DNA of 52,584 nt, taken from the NCBI GenBank assembly GCA_001724175.1, contig MEDT01000073.1:1-52584 (forward strand), in the 5' to 3' direction. A program made the position numbers and the translations under genes. Origin of the DNA: Cytophagaceae bacterium SCN 52-12. GTDB lineage: Bacteria; Bacteroidota; Bacteroidia; Cytophagales; Spirosomataceae. Below are positions 1-8,955 of this stretch, one piece after another. The first letter of the stretch is position 1. Every line of letters begins with the position of its first letter. The notes beneath the pieces were generated by a model that saw only the letters and a program-made list of their open reading frames with translations, was not told the origin of the DNA and made no database searches.

Positions 1-567
1 ATTGCATTCCAAAGAGCGGATTTTACCGGAAACTACGCAGTCTAGCTCGGTAACTCCTGGTATAAAGTGAGTCGCCCCTTCGCCTTGCGCATTGGATTGG
101 CCGGCTACGAAAAACACCTCCCCTACTCCAAATTTGACTTGACGAATATCAGAAGTGCCATCCTTAATCGTAAATCGGTACCACCCGGCCGATATAAAGA
201 CAGTAAAAAAGTAATAACCTGAAGTAGAGGTGCCTAGCTGAGTCATACTTCCAGAGGGAAGGGATTGAAATGAAGTGTGGTCGCTGTGATAGTTGCCAAA
301 ACGGTCCAGCTTTTCAATCCGGTATTGAGCTCCTGTCCTGTTGATCACTTGCCCTGCAAAAGTCACTGTAGTAGCGCCTCCGCGACCATTACTGCGCTGA
401 ACCACTGAAAACGTTCGTGGCCAGGTAATCGTAGGTTTTGTAGGAGGGTCATAAGGCCCTCCTGGTTGCAAATAAGCCGGCACCTCGGGTGGTGGCAACT
501 GACCTTCACTCTCAGTCATCATGAGAAGGCACACAAAAAATATCGTATATCTGACAAAATTCTTCAT
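1..567 (-). CDS. sialate O-acetylesterase-like (SASA/SGNH) protein, 3' end cut by window edge
   Basis: An open frame of 189 codons starts at an ATG (567-565) and runs off the left edge without a stop, so only the N-terminal part is visible. It begins with a signal peptide ending near the residues ESEGQ. A beta-rich leader follows, and the visible part then reaches VFFVAGQSNAQGEG, the GQSN nucleophile block typical of SASA carbohydrate esterases (CE6 and sialate O-acetylesterase families). By family knowledge the protein would remove acetyl groups from glycans outside the cytoplasm. The catalytic His block lies beyond the edge, so activity cannot be judged. It lies 54 nt downstream of the minus-strand SGNH gene and may be co-transcribed with it. 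Confidence 0.75.
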   Translation of the reverse strand, partial: MKNFVRYTIFFVCLLMMTESEGQLPPPEVPAYLQPGGPYDPPTKPTITWPRTFSVVQRSNGRGGATTVTFAGQVINRTGAQYRIEKLDRFGNYHSDHTSFQSLPSGSMTQLGTSTSGYYFFTVFISAGWYRFTIKDGTSDIRQVKFGVGEVFFVAGQSNAQGEGATHFIPGVTELDCVVSGKIRSLECN

Positions 568-621
568 AGTCGTATTTTCTTAAGATTTAAATAATATGTC
601 CATGCACAAGCTGTAAGAGGT

Positions 622-1863
622 TTACCGGATTTCGCTTACACGGATCAGCTCGATGGTCGTACCATAATGCTTGTTAAAAGTTTTAATAAATTCATTAGCG
701 ATTACAGCCTGCCCTACAGCAGTTGGAAAAATCCCATCCGCCGAGAAGAAATTGCCCCCCGGATAGGAGGGATCTATTTTTAAGCCGTCATCAGTCACAT
801 ATTCACCGGCCTGTATTGCTTTATATAGCGAGTACAGGTCCACCACCGGCAGCTTATTCAAAGCAGCGATCTGGTCAACAACTGAATTGTAACGCTCCAC
901 ACCAACCGCTTCATCGTAGCTCAGCACGTTTTCATCTAGCAACGGATTGTCGGCCCTAAGCCCTTTTCCCGACCTTTGGACCAGCTCTGCCAGGTCCTGA
1001 GAGGGGATGAATTTATCACGGGGGTCGATTAAACGCAGGTCATTTTTCCAGAGCCACTGGATGAACACCCCTTCCCCTGCAGAGGCCACGACATCCTCGT
1101 ATTTGTAGAAGTTGAAAAAGGGCAGGGACAACACGTCGGGAACATTGGCCATCACGCCCTTGGCCCCTTCTTTTTGCAGCAGCCTGATCAAATTGTTTTC
1201 CGGATGATACCCCACTCTCTCTCCCGGCACGCCGGCCAGGACCTCCCCGTAAGCGCCTTTACGGCAATAATCCACAAAATCATCCATGCCCAGCTCAAAC
1301 GTAAAGAAATCCGGCTTGACTTCTTTGTCCTGCAGCATGGCCAGGTAGGAGAGCCTGCCCTCCTGGTCTGCCCGGGCAAAGCGGTTCAGGTGCTGATAGG
1401 ACGCCTTCTCAAAGGTGGGCAGGAATGCGCCGGGTTGGTCTTCGGTGATCATGATCTCGCGGGCCTTAAGATAAGGAAGTGCGAAATTGTGGACCGTGCC
1501 GGCAACTTTGGGCAACTGGTCTCGGGCACCGAAGGCTGGTTTCTTTGCTTCTGCAAAGTCCAGGATGCCTTTCTTATTGCGTGCTGTATAAGTTCCGCTC
1601 CCATTTTGATACTCCCCCTCGAACAGGGGCTGTCTGAATTCAGCGGCTCCCATTTGCCTGGCCAGCAGGTTGGGAAAGGAGGTGAGCTGGGAGCTTTGGG
1701 AGATCCCTCCGTCCTGCACGCCGGCCGACAGGGAGCTGCCGATGGCGATGTAGGTGACCCCGGTCTTGGGCTCGGCCGGCTGGGCTTGCGATGTGGCAAA
1801 CGCCAACAGGCCGCTCCCGAAAACCAGCGATCGTAGCGTGCAAATCCGATAATGGTTTCTCAT
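622..1863 (-). CDS. secreted SGNH/GDSL hydrolase family protein with altered catalytic block
   Basis: This 413-residue protein has a signal peptide (about 1-28, ending TSQAQ). The first SGNH block reads AIGSSLSAGVQDGG, the Bacteroidota variant in which the GDS motif is GNS or GSS. Residues around SFPNLLARQMG and the C-terminal ADGIFPTAVGQAVIANEF match the same family. In that last block the DxxH catalytic dyad normally reads DGxHP, but here the His position is Phe. The Gly/Asn block reads ELGMDDF rather than GxND. The fold assignment is fairly safe; ester hydrolysis is doubtful. The start ATG at 1863 gives the signal peptide directly. The next gene on the strand is the truncated SASA esterase. 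Confidence 0.75.
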   Translation of the reverse strand: MRNHYRICTLRSLVFGSGLLAFATSQAQPAEPKTGVTYIAIGSSLSAGVQDGGISQSSQLTSFPNLLARQMGAAEFRQPLFEGEYQNGSGTYTARNKKGILDFAEAKKPAFGARDQLPKVAGTVHNFALPYLKAREIMITEDQPGAFLPTFEKASYQHLNRFARADQEGRLSYLAMLQDKEVKPDFFTFELGMDDFVDYCRKGAYGEVLAGVPGERVGYHPENNLIRLLQKEGAKGVMANVPDVLSLPFFNFYKYEDVVASAGEGVFIQWLWKNDLRLIDPRDKFIPSQDLAELVQRSGKGLRADNPLLDENVLSYDEAVGVERYNSVVDQIAALNKLPVVDLYSLYKAIQAGEYVTDDGLKIDPSYPGGNFFSADGIFPTAVGQAVIANEFIKTFNKHYGTTIELIRVSEIR

Positions 1864-2464
1864 AATTTAAGTAGATATGTGAAGTGTAGATTTATTTAAA
1901 ATACTGCCGGATTTACGCTGCCATTATATAATTTTACAATCTGTATTCCTACGAGAAACCTAATGGATCTCTGCCGTGTTTCGCGTTCTTTAACTAGTAC
2001 TTACGGCTTATCCATACAATATGTATGTACTATAATTAATCGGTTCTGGTATTATTTCAATCTGTCGCCGCTATGCGTAGATTTACGGTTTAGGTCTGAA
2101 TTTTTTCCAATTTCAAAAAACCATTTAATCAGTAAGGATCGAACTTTTCATAGGTGGTAATGTGTTGTGAATTTGCACGGAATCTATAAAAAGATATCAA
2201 TACATCCTAGGCTTAAATGAGGGTATCTTTTTCTCATTTGAGTAAATTCAGTGGCTCATTTGAGCGTGCAATATATCATTGCTCTGGTGCTAGAAAATAG
2301 CTTGGCGTATGGCATCAGACCTCAACGAAGCTATTGCCGCGGCATCTGTAGTTGGATAGGTAGGGGCGAAATTGGTTCGCGAAGGCTTAATATGCTGAAG
2401 TCACTTTCTGGCTACCCCTTGAAAACCGGAGTAATTTGGCAAGCGAGGAGAAAGGGAGGATCAC
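1864..2464. other. intergenic stretch without a convincing gene
   Basis: About 600 AT-rich bases separate the SGNH gene from the LRR gene terminator. Short open frames here (for example 2251-2469 plus strand, 72 residues) have no signal peptide or recognisable motif. Visible structures are a small palindrome with 6-nt arms at 2013-2027 (CATACA/TGTATG), repeat copy A at 2195-2226, and TGAG/CTCA-rich inverted motifs between 2212 and 2264. Confidence 0.6.
2195..2226. repeat. 32-bp direct repeat, copy A
   Basis: The stretch matches 4068-4099 in the same orientation at 29 of 32 positions. The shared core is TATCAATAC followed by CCTAGGCT and AAATGAG. Immediately after it CTTAAATGAG can pair partly with CTCATTTGAG at 2233-2242. 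The two copies flank the LRR lipoprotein and the T9SS remnant, so they could be ends of a mobile or recombined unit, or a shared regulatory element. Confidence 0.65.
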
Positions 2465-2493
2465 AATAAAATGCCCATCCTGGCAGATGGGCA
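2465..2493 (-). terminator. intrinsic terminator of the LRR lipoprotein gene
   Basis: On the minus strand TGCCCATC pairs perfectly with GATGGGCA over a 6-nt loop (2472-2493) and is followed by TTTTATT. This is a textbook Rho-independent terminator oriented for the gene ending at 2604, about 110 nt upstream. Confidence 0.75.
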
Positions 2494-2603
2494 ACACAAT
2501 ATCCTGATTTTCGAAAGATAATTTTACAACAACTCTAAAAATGTTTAAAACCCTATCTGGAATCGAAGATGTAGACAGCTGGCTCGAGGAGACCCTCTCA
2601 AGT

Positions 2604-3482
2604 CTACTCGCACCTTTTTACTGTCCCAGCAGCCAGGGTCTGCACTCTAACGTTCTCGTTTTTAATCCCAGCGGGCACTGTCACCAGTTCCAGGGTGTTA
2701 CCGGTTACCAATACAGCCGTAACTTTAGGGTTGTCGCAAAAATCCAGTTCCTCAACGCCGTCAGGTGTAATGACATATACCTCCAGTAACTCCGGCTTAT
2801 CCATAAGCGCCTGTTGGTTGATAATCACGCCCGATAAATACTTAAGCTTTGAATTATGGCTCAGATCCATTGAAAAGGCCTGTCCGTTACCCACAAGGAT
2901 TATGAGGTTTGGATTTTTGTCAACTTTCACATCCATCAGCTTTTCCGAGGTCATAAAGGATAAATGCTCCAGGTTGGGCAATCCTCCAACCGGCAGTTCT
3001 TCAAGCCAGGTGTAGTCACAAATCAACGTTTTCAGTTTATCGTTGGGAGAAAGCTTAAGCTCCTTCAGGCCCCTGTAGTAAACTTCTGATTTGTAGTACC
3101 CACTGCAGTCCAGAAATTCGAGCTTTTTGTTTTGAGTCAGATCGAGCACAGGCATTTTGGAGGTATCAACTGTCAGCGATTTGAGATTGGTAAAAAACTC
3201 AATTCCGGTCAGGTCGCTTGCTGACATCGTGGTGTCCCTGTTTCCGCCGAAAGGATTGTTTTTCGTAGAACGTATAAACAGAGTTTCGATATTTTTGATA
3301 TCACGATATAAAACCCGTCCATTAATAGTCTTATCTGAATCATAGACTGCCAGGGCTCTTTCAAATACCGGGTCAGGAATATCAACTACCTGATCATCAG
3401 GATATATTTGTGGATCTGTAGTCTTACATCCCCATAAAAAGCACATTAAAACAAGGGCGTGTATAAATAATTGCTTTACCAT
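2604..3482 (-). CDS. leucine-rich-repeat-type lipoprotein
   Basis: The most likely start is the internal ATG at 3482, which gives about 292 residues beginning MVKQLFIHALVLMCFLWGC. This is a lipoprotein signal with lipobox LWGC. An upstream in-frame ATG at 3518 would add 12 residues and spoil the signal. After a linker (VVDIPDPVFERAL, as in Bacteroidota internalin-like proteins) come irregular LRR units such as LTGIEFFTNLKSLTV, LDLTQNKKLEFLDCS and LDLSHNSKLKYLSG. It is probably a surface or outer-membrane-anchored binding protein; the ligand is unknown. The gene is more AT-rich than its neighbours, stands alone with its own terminator, and is flanked by the 32-bp direct repeats, all of which suggest acquisition. 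Confidence 0.7.
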   Translation of the reverse strand: MVKQLFIHALVLMCFLWGCKTTDPQIYPDDQVVDIPDPVFERALAVYDSDKTINGRVLYRDIKNIETLFIRSTKNNPFGGNRDTTMSASDLTGIEFFTNLKSLTVDTSKMPVLDLTQNKKLEFLDCSGYYKSEVYYRGLKELKLSPNDKLKTLICDYTWLEELPVGGLPNLEHLSFMTSEKLMDVKVDKNPNLIILVGNGQAFSMDLSHNSKLKYLSGVIINQQALMDKPELLEVYVITPDGVEELDFCDNPKVTAVLVTGNTLELVTVPAGIKNENVRVQTLAAGTVKRCE

Positions 3483-3712
3483 TTGCAGATCAATTTTAGG
3501 ACGTAAAATTCCGATCATCTACTTTATCAACTTTTACAAAGTAAAAACTTTTTTTCGACTAGTCAACTTGCGAATTATCACCAATAACGAGTTAAACACT
3601 CTGACATAATTATATGAGGCTTAAAAACGAAGATTAGGATATTTCAGAAAAGTTGCGCCCAAGCATTATTGCCGCTGAGGGCGCCACTCGTCTTAGAGCG
3701 ATTCTATCGGAT

Positions 3713-4057
3713 TTATTTAACCAACAATACCTTTTTGGTTTCATTGTGCTCCCCAGTAACCATTTCGCCTGCGTGCTTAAGACTGCTGACCGGGAGCTTA
3801 ATCTCATGACCGCCGGCCGGCATTTTTTCTTTACTCGCCTGCTCCAAAAGCCGCCCCTGTTGATCATAAATTTTCAGTAAAATATCGGATGGTTCTTTAA
3901 GGCCGAAATAAACCGTCAATACTTCTTCGGATGAACTCGTCGGATTGGGAAGCGCATAGCTTTCAGATTTCAATTTTTTTCTTGTATAAAAATGCCATTT
4001 GTTTTGGAAAGGGCTGATTTTTTTGCAAAGATACGGTATCGCAAAATTGAACGATAG
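3713..4057 (-). pseudogene. remnant of a T9SS cargo protein (C-terminal sorting domain only)
   Basis: The frame ends with about 85 residues that look like a type A T9SS sorting domain: ALPNPTSSSEEVLTVYFGL, then ILLKIYDQQGRLL, and a final KKVLLVK. Such domains sit at the C terminus of proteins exported by the Por system and are normally preceded by a large catalytic or adhesive region. Here the frame is open only back to a TAG at 4058-4060, with no signal peptide and no ATG before the domain (the first usable start is TTG at 3973). The body of the protein is therefore missing. The break falls beside repeat copy B, which suggests the gene was cut by the rearrangement that placed the repeat. Confidence 0.7.
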
Positions 4058-4067
4058 CTATAAAATG

Positions 4068-4099
4068 TATCAATACTTCCTAGGCTCAAATGAGAGTAT
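4068..4099. repeat. 32-bp direct repeat, copy B
   Basis: It matches 2195-2226 at 29 of 32 positions in the same orientation. Overlapping its right end, GAGTAT-TTCT-ATACTC forms a perfect 6-bp hairpin. It abuts the truncated end of the T9SS remnant. Confidence 0.65.
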
Positions 4100-4196
4100 T
4101 TCTATACTCAAATATTCATATAAATGATGAAAATATAAGTGTCATTATCAGAGCAATCAGAAATAAACAGGAACCAATCGGAGATCTGCAGATATC

Positions 4197-5342
4197 TCAT
4201 CTCAGCCTCCGCCCTTTCCATCTATACACACCTTTCTGGCCGGCCAGGCCGAAAAACAACACATAAAACGGGTAAATCACCTGGACAAGCGGGATATACG
4301 GAAGCGCCTGCTCCTTTTCCAGGAAGCGCAGCACAGATCCTATAAAAAGCCATTCCGGCAGGATCCTGAGCAATATAAGCGCGAGCGCGGTGTAGCCCGA
4401 CAAAGCTCCCGTCGCATAAGCGACCACGGCAGACAGGACGGAAAGGCTGCTCAGGAAGACAAATACCGCCAACACCTTCGGCCACGAGCTTTCATAGTGC
4501 TTCCATTTGCTGGCCCAGCGCTGTCGCTGGCTTTTGAAGCCCTCCCAGGTCTTATGAGGCGCCGTCCGGACCACCGCCGCCTGCGATTTCAGGAAGTAAA
4601 TACCATCCGGGTATTTCTTTGCTATTTTCTGCATCAGCAGCTCATCGTCCCCCGATGCGATCTGGTCAACGCCTTCAAATCCGCCCACCTCAAAAAAGAC
4701 AGCTCTTTCGTAGGCAAAATTAGCTCCGTTGCACATCGTCGGGCGCATTGCAGCGATCGCGCATGCGCCGCTGCCCACGAGGCTGGAAAACTCTACGGTT
4801 TGCAGGTAGTCGGTCAGGGTTTCCTCCTCTGTAAAGGTCACAGGCCCGCTGATGCATTTAGCCCCGGTCGCGCGATAGAACGAAGCTATCACCGACAGCC
4901 ATTCCTCCCCCGCCCTGCAATCGCCGTCGGTCGTGACGATCAGCAGCCCGCCGGCTCTTTGTACGGCTGCGTTAATAGCTCTTTTTTTGGGAGAAGCTGC
5001 GCGGTCGTCGCTCAGCTCCAGCAGGCGCAGGTTTAAATCCGAGCGTGCCGCAAAATCCTTTACGATCGCCTTTGTTTCATCGGTGGAATTATCGTCGGCG
5101 ACCCATACTTCAAACAGGCTTTTATGCAGTGACTGGCGATCCAGGTCTTCCAGGAGAGCGGTGATATTTCCTGCTTCGTTCCTGACCGGGATAACGACCG
5201 AGATCATCAATTCGCCCGCAATACCCGGGCCTTCCCCCGATGCAGGCCGGAAATCACGCATTCCCTTCCACGTTCTCCATAGCCCAAGGGTAAAAAGGGC
5301 ATAGCTCACACCCAGCAGCCATAAGATATTCTCAAACCACAT
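4197..5342 (-). CDS. family 2 glycosyltransferase, membrane-bound
   Basis: The 381-residue protein has an N-terminal membrane segment. A GT-A domain follows with SVVIPVRNE, the ADDNSTDET nucleotide-binding block, the metal-binding TTDGDC (DxD-type), the acceptor/base region SGDDE, and QRQRW (the QxxRW block of processive-type GT2 enzymes). Two or three hydrophobic segments close the C terminus. By family it transfers a sugar from a nucleotide sugar at the inner membrane, as in polysaccharide or glycolipid assembly; donor and acceptor are unknown. It lies 10 nt downstream of the flippase-like gene on the same strand, so the two probably form an operon for lipid-linked glycan synthesis. Confidence 0.85.
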   Translation of the reverse strand: MWFENILWLLGVSYALFTLGLWRTWKGMRDFRPASGEGPGIAGELMISVVIPVRNEAGNITALLEDLDRQSLHKSLFEVWVADDNSTDETKAIVKDFAARSDLNLRLLELSDDRAASPKKRAINAAVQRAGGLLIVTTDGDCRAGEEWLSVIASFYRATGAKCISGPVTFTEEETLTDYLQTVEFSSLVGSGACAIAAMRPTMCNGANFAYERAVFFEVGGFEGVDQIASGDDELLMQKIAKKYPDGIYFLKSQAAVVRTAPHKTWEGFKSQRQRWASKWKHYESSWPKVLAVFVFLSSLSVLSAVVAYATGALSGYTALALILLRILPEWLFIGSVLRFLEKEQALPYIPLVQVIYPFYVLFFGLAGQKGVYRWKGRRLR

Positions 5343-5352
5343 AAACCGTATG

Positions 5353-6339
5353 CTAAATTCGTTTCCATATCCATACCAGGCCGGTCAGCGCCGGTAACAA
5401 AATATTGGTAAACCAGATCAGGAGCGTTACCGCCAGCACCTGGTCCGGGGGAATTCCAAACCAGCCGAAAACAAACACGGCTGATATACCTCGCAACCCC
5501 AGGTCACCCAAAAGATTAAACGCCGGCATGACCGTCTTTACCAGCAGCACTACCGAAACGCAGGCGACCATATCATAGATGCCCATCGGGAAGTCGAACA
5601 ACAACAGCCCCGCCACAAACTGCGCCATATAAGTAAGATACCTGAAAAATCCGATACCAAAAGCAGTGAGCAGCTCTTTATTGCCATAGCGGCTGATCAC
5701 CTCCAGCATCGACCTTATTCTTTTCCATAGGCCGCGCGGGGGTATTTTTGACACCAGCGATGTTCTGAAAACAAACGCCAGGAGCCCGGCCAGGACAAGC
5801 AGCCAGAGCCCGGCCTTGAAAATACCCTCTGAAAAACCCGTTACCTTAAGCTTTTCTCCCAAACGGCAGATCCCCCAAATGCCGGCGAAGATCGCCGCAT
5901 AAAACTGGATACCTCCTGAAACAAGCGCTGCGCCAACGGTTTTTGTACGCTCGGTCACCCGGAGGGCGGCTATCCGGCCCACAACATCTCCTACCTGTGC
6001 GGGCAGCGCCAGTCCGGACAATAAGCCTGCCAGTGTGCTTCCCACGGCTTCGGAGAAAGAGATCGCCTGGACCTTCGCGACAAGAAGCTGCCATTTTAAT
6101 GCCTCGAGCGCCCAGTTGACCGGGACGAGTATCAGCAATAAAAACAACCAGATGCCTTCTCCCTCCCGCAAATGATGCAGAACAGCGCTCCGGACATCGG
6201 CCAGGTTCTGGTCTTCCCGTCTTAGAATTCTCCATAGCACAAAAAGAAAAATAAGCGTCAGCGCCGTTCTCAGCAGTAATTTCCATTGAAATCCCTGTCG
6301 CTGCTCTTTCTCCGCAAAGAGTTTTCTAAATTGCGCCAT
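5353..6339 (-). CDS. lysylphosphatidylglycerol synthase TM-region/UPF0104-type flippase-like membrane protein
   Basis: It encodes about 328 residues with at least seven hydrophobic segments. The pattern LNWALEALKWQLL, GxALVSGG and LxPxxxGLLGDLGLR is usual for the LPG_synthase_TM (AglD/YbhN-like) family of inner-membrane proteins. No MprF catalytic domain is attached. A role in moving or handling lipid-linked sugars fits its glycosyltransferase neighbour, but is inference. The start is either ATG 6339 (MAQFRK) or ATG 6345 (MLMAQ). Both overlap the divergent ruvC start. Confidence 0.75.
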   Translation of the reverse strand: MAQFRKLFAEKEQRQGFQWKLLLRTALTLIFLFVLWRILRREDQNLADVRSAVLHHLREGEGIWLFLLLILVPVNWALEALKWQLLVAKVQAISFSEAVGSTLAGLLSGLALPAQVGDVVGRIAALRVTERTKTVGAALVSGGIQFYAAIFAGIWGICRLGEKLKVTGFSEGIFKAGLWLLVLAGLLAFVFRTSLVSKIPPRGLWKRIRSMLEVISRYGNKELLTAFGIGFFRYLTYMAQFVAGLLLFDFPMGIYDMVACVSVVLLVKTVMPAFNLLGDLGLRGISAVFVFGWFGIPPDQVLAVTLLIWFTNILLPALTGLVWIWKRI

Positions 6340-6919
6340 GAGCATTCAACAAGGGCATTCTGAAAAAATCATCATGGGCGTCGATCCCGGAACCCAGGTA
6401 ATGGGCTACGGCGTCATATCTGTAAAAAAGCAGGAAATAACTTTGCTCCAATACGGTGTTATTAAGTTGGGCAAATATAGTACGCACGAGCTCAAATTGA
6501 AGAAAATATTCGAACGGATTATCCAGCTTATAGAAGAATATACACCCGATGAGATCGCCATTGAAGATGCATTTTACGGCAAAAACCCGCAGTCTATGCT
6601 GAAGCTTGGCCGCGCGCAGGGCGTCACCATGGCTGCCGCCCTTTCGCGGGATATCCCCATCGTCGAATATTCACCCAAAAAAGTTAAACAATCCGTGACC
6701 GGGAACGGGAATGCAGGCAAGGAACAGGTAGCGTTTATCCTGGAAAAAATACTGAAGCAGGATCTTAACCAGGAATTCATGGATGCCACCGACGGAATTG
6801 CTATCGCCGTCTGCCATCACTTTCATGCCAACTCTCCTGCTGCAGCAGCCCCGAAAGGCAAGATCAAAAAAGGGGGATGGGCCGCGTTTGTAGAGGAAAA
6901 CCCGGGGAGAACGAAATGA
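6338..6919 (+). CDS. ruvC: crossover junction endodeoxyribonuclease RuvC
   Basis: This is a 193-residue Holliday-junction resolvase of the RNase H fold. The acidic active site is visible as VDPGTQ (Asp16), AIEDAFYGKNP (Glu76) and DATDGIAIAVCHH near the C terminus. The block FYGKNPQSMLKLGRAQGV is highly characteristic. It acts with RuvAB in recombination and repair in the cytoplasm. ATG at 6338 matches the usual short N-terminal extension in Bacteroidota; the alternative Met13 would remove it. Its start overlaps the divergent membrane-protein gene, and its stop overlaps the next gene (ATGA at 6916-6919). Confidence 0.95.
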   Translation: MSIQQGHSEKIIMGVDPGTQVMGYGVISVKKQEITLLQYGVIKLGKYSTHELKLKKIFERIIQLIEEYTPDEIAIEDAFYGKNPQSMLKLGRAQGVTMAAALSRDIPIVEYSPKKVKQSVTGNGNAGKEQVAFILEKILKQDLNQEFMDATDGIAIAVCHHFHANSPAAAAPKGKIKKGGWAAFVEENPGRTK

Positions 6920-7779
6920 TGAGACCTAATCCCTTTCGCGCTGGATTTAAACAGCCGGTATTGCTCATTTTAACGCTGGTATGCCTCCTTTTTGCTGCAA
7001 AGCCGAAGCCGGTTGTATGGACCGCTATCGGCGATTCCATCACCTATCTCAACGACCATCCGGAGCAAACCGGGAACCGCATCACCAAGGGATACCTGAC
7101 CCTCATCTCCGAAAAATATCCGGCCGTCACGTACATCAACAAAGGATATAACGGATGGAGCGCAGTCCGCATCGCGCAGCAGATAGACAACCTGGGCCTG
7201 GAGAAGTCGGATGTCTATACGATCTTCCTGGGCACCAACGACTGGTGGCAGGGCCAGCCTCTCGGCACCTTTGAGGACTATCTCGACAATACGGGTCCGA
7301 ATACGATCAACGGGGCGTTCAGGGTCATCATCGACAAGCTGCGTACCCTGAATCCCAAAGCCAGGATCATACTGATCACTCCCCTGCAGCGCGGCGATTT
7401 TGTGTATATCGCCGACATGAAAAACAACGCCTACGGCTCCTACCGCGACAAAAACGGCCGGAAGCTGTCCGACATCGCCGACCTCATCGCCAGGATCGGC
7501 CGGCACGAAAAACTCCCCGTTGCAGATCTCTATTATAAAAGCGGCATAACTCCCGAAAACATGGTCCGTTTCAAACGCCTGCGGGAACCGGGCGGAGAAA
7601 ACTACCGCGACTACCCTTACCCGGAATACACTTCCATAGCCTTTAATCCCGAAAAAGACGGATACCCCTACCCTCCCGAGGCTGTCTTTATGACCTATGA
7701 CGGCTTACATCCCTCCGATGAAGGCTACAGGATCATCGCCGATATGGTGCTGAAAAAATGGAAAGGGAAGAAAAAATGA
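6916..7779 (+). CDS. secreted SGNH/GDSL hydrolase, catalytically complete
   Basis: From the ATG at 6916 the product is 287 residues, coupled to ruvC through an ATGA overlap. An N-terminal hydrophobic signal is followed by all SGNH blocks: AIGDSITYLND (nucleophile Ser), the Gly region IDNLG, FLGTNDWW (Asn block) and TYDGLHPSDEGY (DxxH). It is likely a periplasmic esterase or lipase-type hydrolase; the substrate cannot be inferred. The open frame extends upstream to 6877 but that part lies inside ruvC and lacks a signal sequence. It contrasts with the degenerate SGNH gene at 622. Confidence 0.85.
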   Translation: MMRPNPFRAGFKQPVLLILTLVCLLFAAKPKPVVWTAIGDSITYLNDHPEQTGNRITKGYLTLISEKYPAVTYINKGYNGWSAVRIAQQIDNLGLEKSDVYTIFLGTNDWWQGQPLGTFEDYLDNTGPNTINGAFRVIIDKLRTLNPKARIILITPLQRGDFVYIADMKNNAYGSYRDKNGRKLSDIADLIARIGRHEKLPVADLYYKSGITPENMVRFKRLREPGGENYRDYPYPEYTSIAFNPEKDGYPYPPEAVFMTYDGLHPSDEGYRIIADMVLKKWKGKKK

Positions 7780-8056
7780 AAAGCCCTCCGGGAGCCCTGC
7801 AACAGGAATGTACAGGACAGTAAAAATCTAATAACTATGAATTTTTGAATAAAAAAATAGGGATTTTCCAAGTTCACCAACTCAGTTAAATACAAGAAAA
7901 CAAGCACTTGCGGCTACTTGACCTTTTTGTACTTTTCGTATTTAACATACTAGCTTGAATCCTTTTTGTAGTGGTTTTTTATAGATATAAGCAAATAAAA
8001 CAGCTCGTCACAAAGATGGTTTTGTCCAATGCGTGAACGGGTTTCCCAGTGACAAT

Positions 8057-8908
8057 ATGAATAAAATCGGTTTCAATGTGCTCGCCTGGACCGCCGGCGT
8101 CTCCGAAGATCTCAACCCGATCTTCGAAAGGCTCAAAACCATAGGTTATGACGGAGTTGAGCTCTTTATTGGTCCTTATGACCTCCCGACCTTTCAGAGA
8201 GCCGGGGATTTCATCCGCCAGACCGGCCTCGAAGTCACCTCTGTCTTTGTGCTGGGCAGGGACGAAAACCCGATAGACCCGTCGCAGTCTGTCCGCAACA
8301 GGGCGCTCGACGCCATCAAGGCTAAAATAGACCGGGCGCATGCGCTGAATGCTCCGCTCATCGTGGGGCCGTTTCATTCGGCCCATACTGTTTTCGCCAA
8401 CCATGCCCCGCAGGAAGATGAATACCTGCTCGCCGCCGAAGTGCTCCATCAGGCAGGCGAATATGCTGCCCAGGCAGGCATCATCCTTTGCCCGGAAGCA
8501 CTCAATCGCTTCGAATGCTACCTGGTCAATACCATGGAGCAGCTTCTTAAGCTGGTACGCATGACCGATCATCCCAATGTAAGGGGAATGTTCGACACGC
8601 ACCACGCCAACGTAGAGGAAAAAAGCTTCTCAGCCGCTATTGAAACGATCGCGCCCGTGCTCACGCATGTACACATCAGCGAAAACGACCGCGGGACGCC
8701 CGGCGAGGGACACATCGATTTCGATGACGTTTTCTCTGCGCTGTCCCGCATCGGCTACCAGGGCTGGCTTACCATCGAGGCCTTCTCGAGAAACGACCCC
8801 GACTTTGCCAACGCCATAGGCGTCTGGCGTGAATTTTCGAAGCCCTGGGATATTGCCGAAAAGGGATACGCATTTATCAGATCTAAGCTGGAAGCGCATC
8901 AATCCTGA
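8057..8908 (+). CDS. sugar phosphate isomerase/epimerase (TIM barrel, tagatose/psicose-3-epimerase-like)
   Basis: About 283 residues from the ATG at 8057; the open frame extends to 8033 but MNKIGFNVLAW is the normal start of this family. Metal-binding and catalytic blocks are clear: CPEALNRFE (first Glu), MFDTHHANVEE (Asp and His), HISENDRGTPGEGHIDF, and a final TIEAFS (second Glu). Family members invert C3 of ketoses using a divalent metal. It opens a run of sugar-modifying genes, which points to handling keto-sugar intermediates in the cytoplasm; the actual substrate is unknown. Confidence 0.85.
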   Translation: MNKIGFNVLAWTAGVSEDLNPIFERLKTIGYDGVELFIGPYDLPTFQRAGDFIRQTGLEVTSVFVLGRDENPIDPSQSVRNRALDAIKAKIDRAHALNAPLIVGPFHSAHTVFANHAPQEDEYLLAAEVLHQAGEYAAQAGIILCPEALNRFECYLVNTMEQLLKLVRMTDHPNVRGMFDTHHANVEEKSFSAAIETIAPVLTHVHISENDRGTPGEGHIDFDDVFSALSRIGYQGWLTIEAFSRNDPDFANAIGVWREFSKPWDIAEKGYAFIRSKLEAHQS

Positions 8909-8955
8909 TCAGCATAACTCTTATTAATTTAAAGCAAAGCATTATTTACTCCCAA

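Noticed and set aside
2251..2469. 72-residue plus-strand open frame in the left intergenic region
   Set aside because: No signal, motif, repeat pattern or start context; it overlaps the minus-strand terminator region and reads like random sequence.
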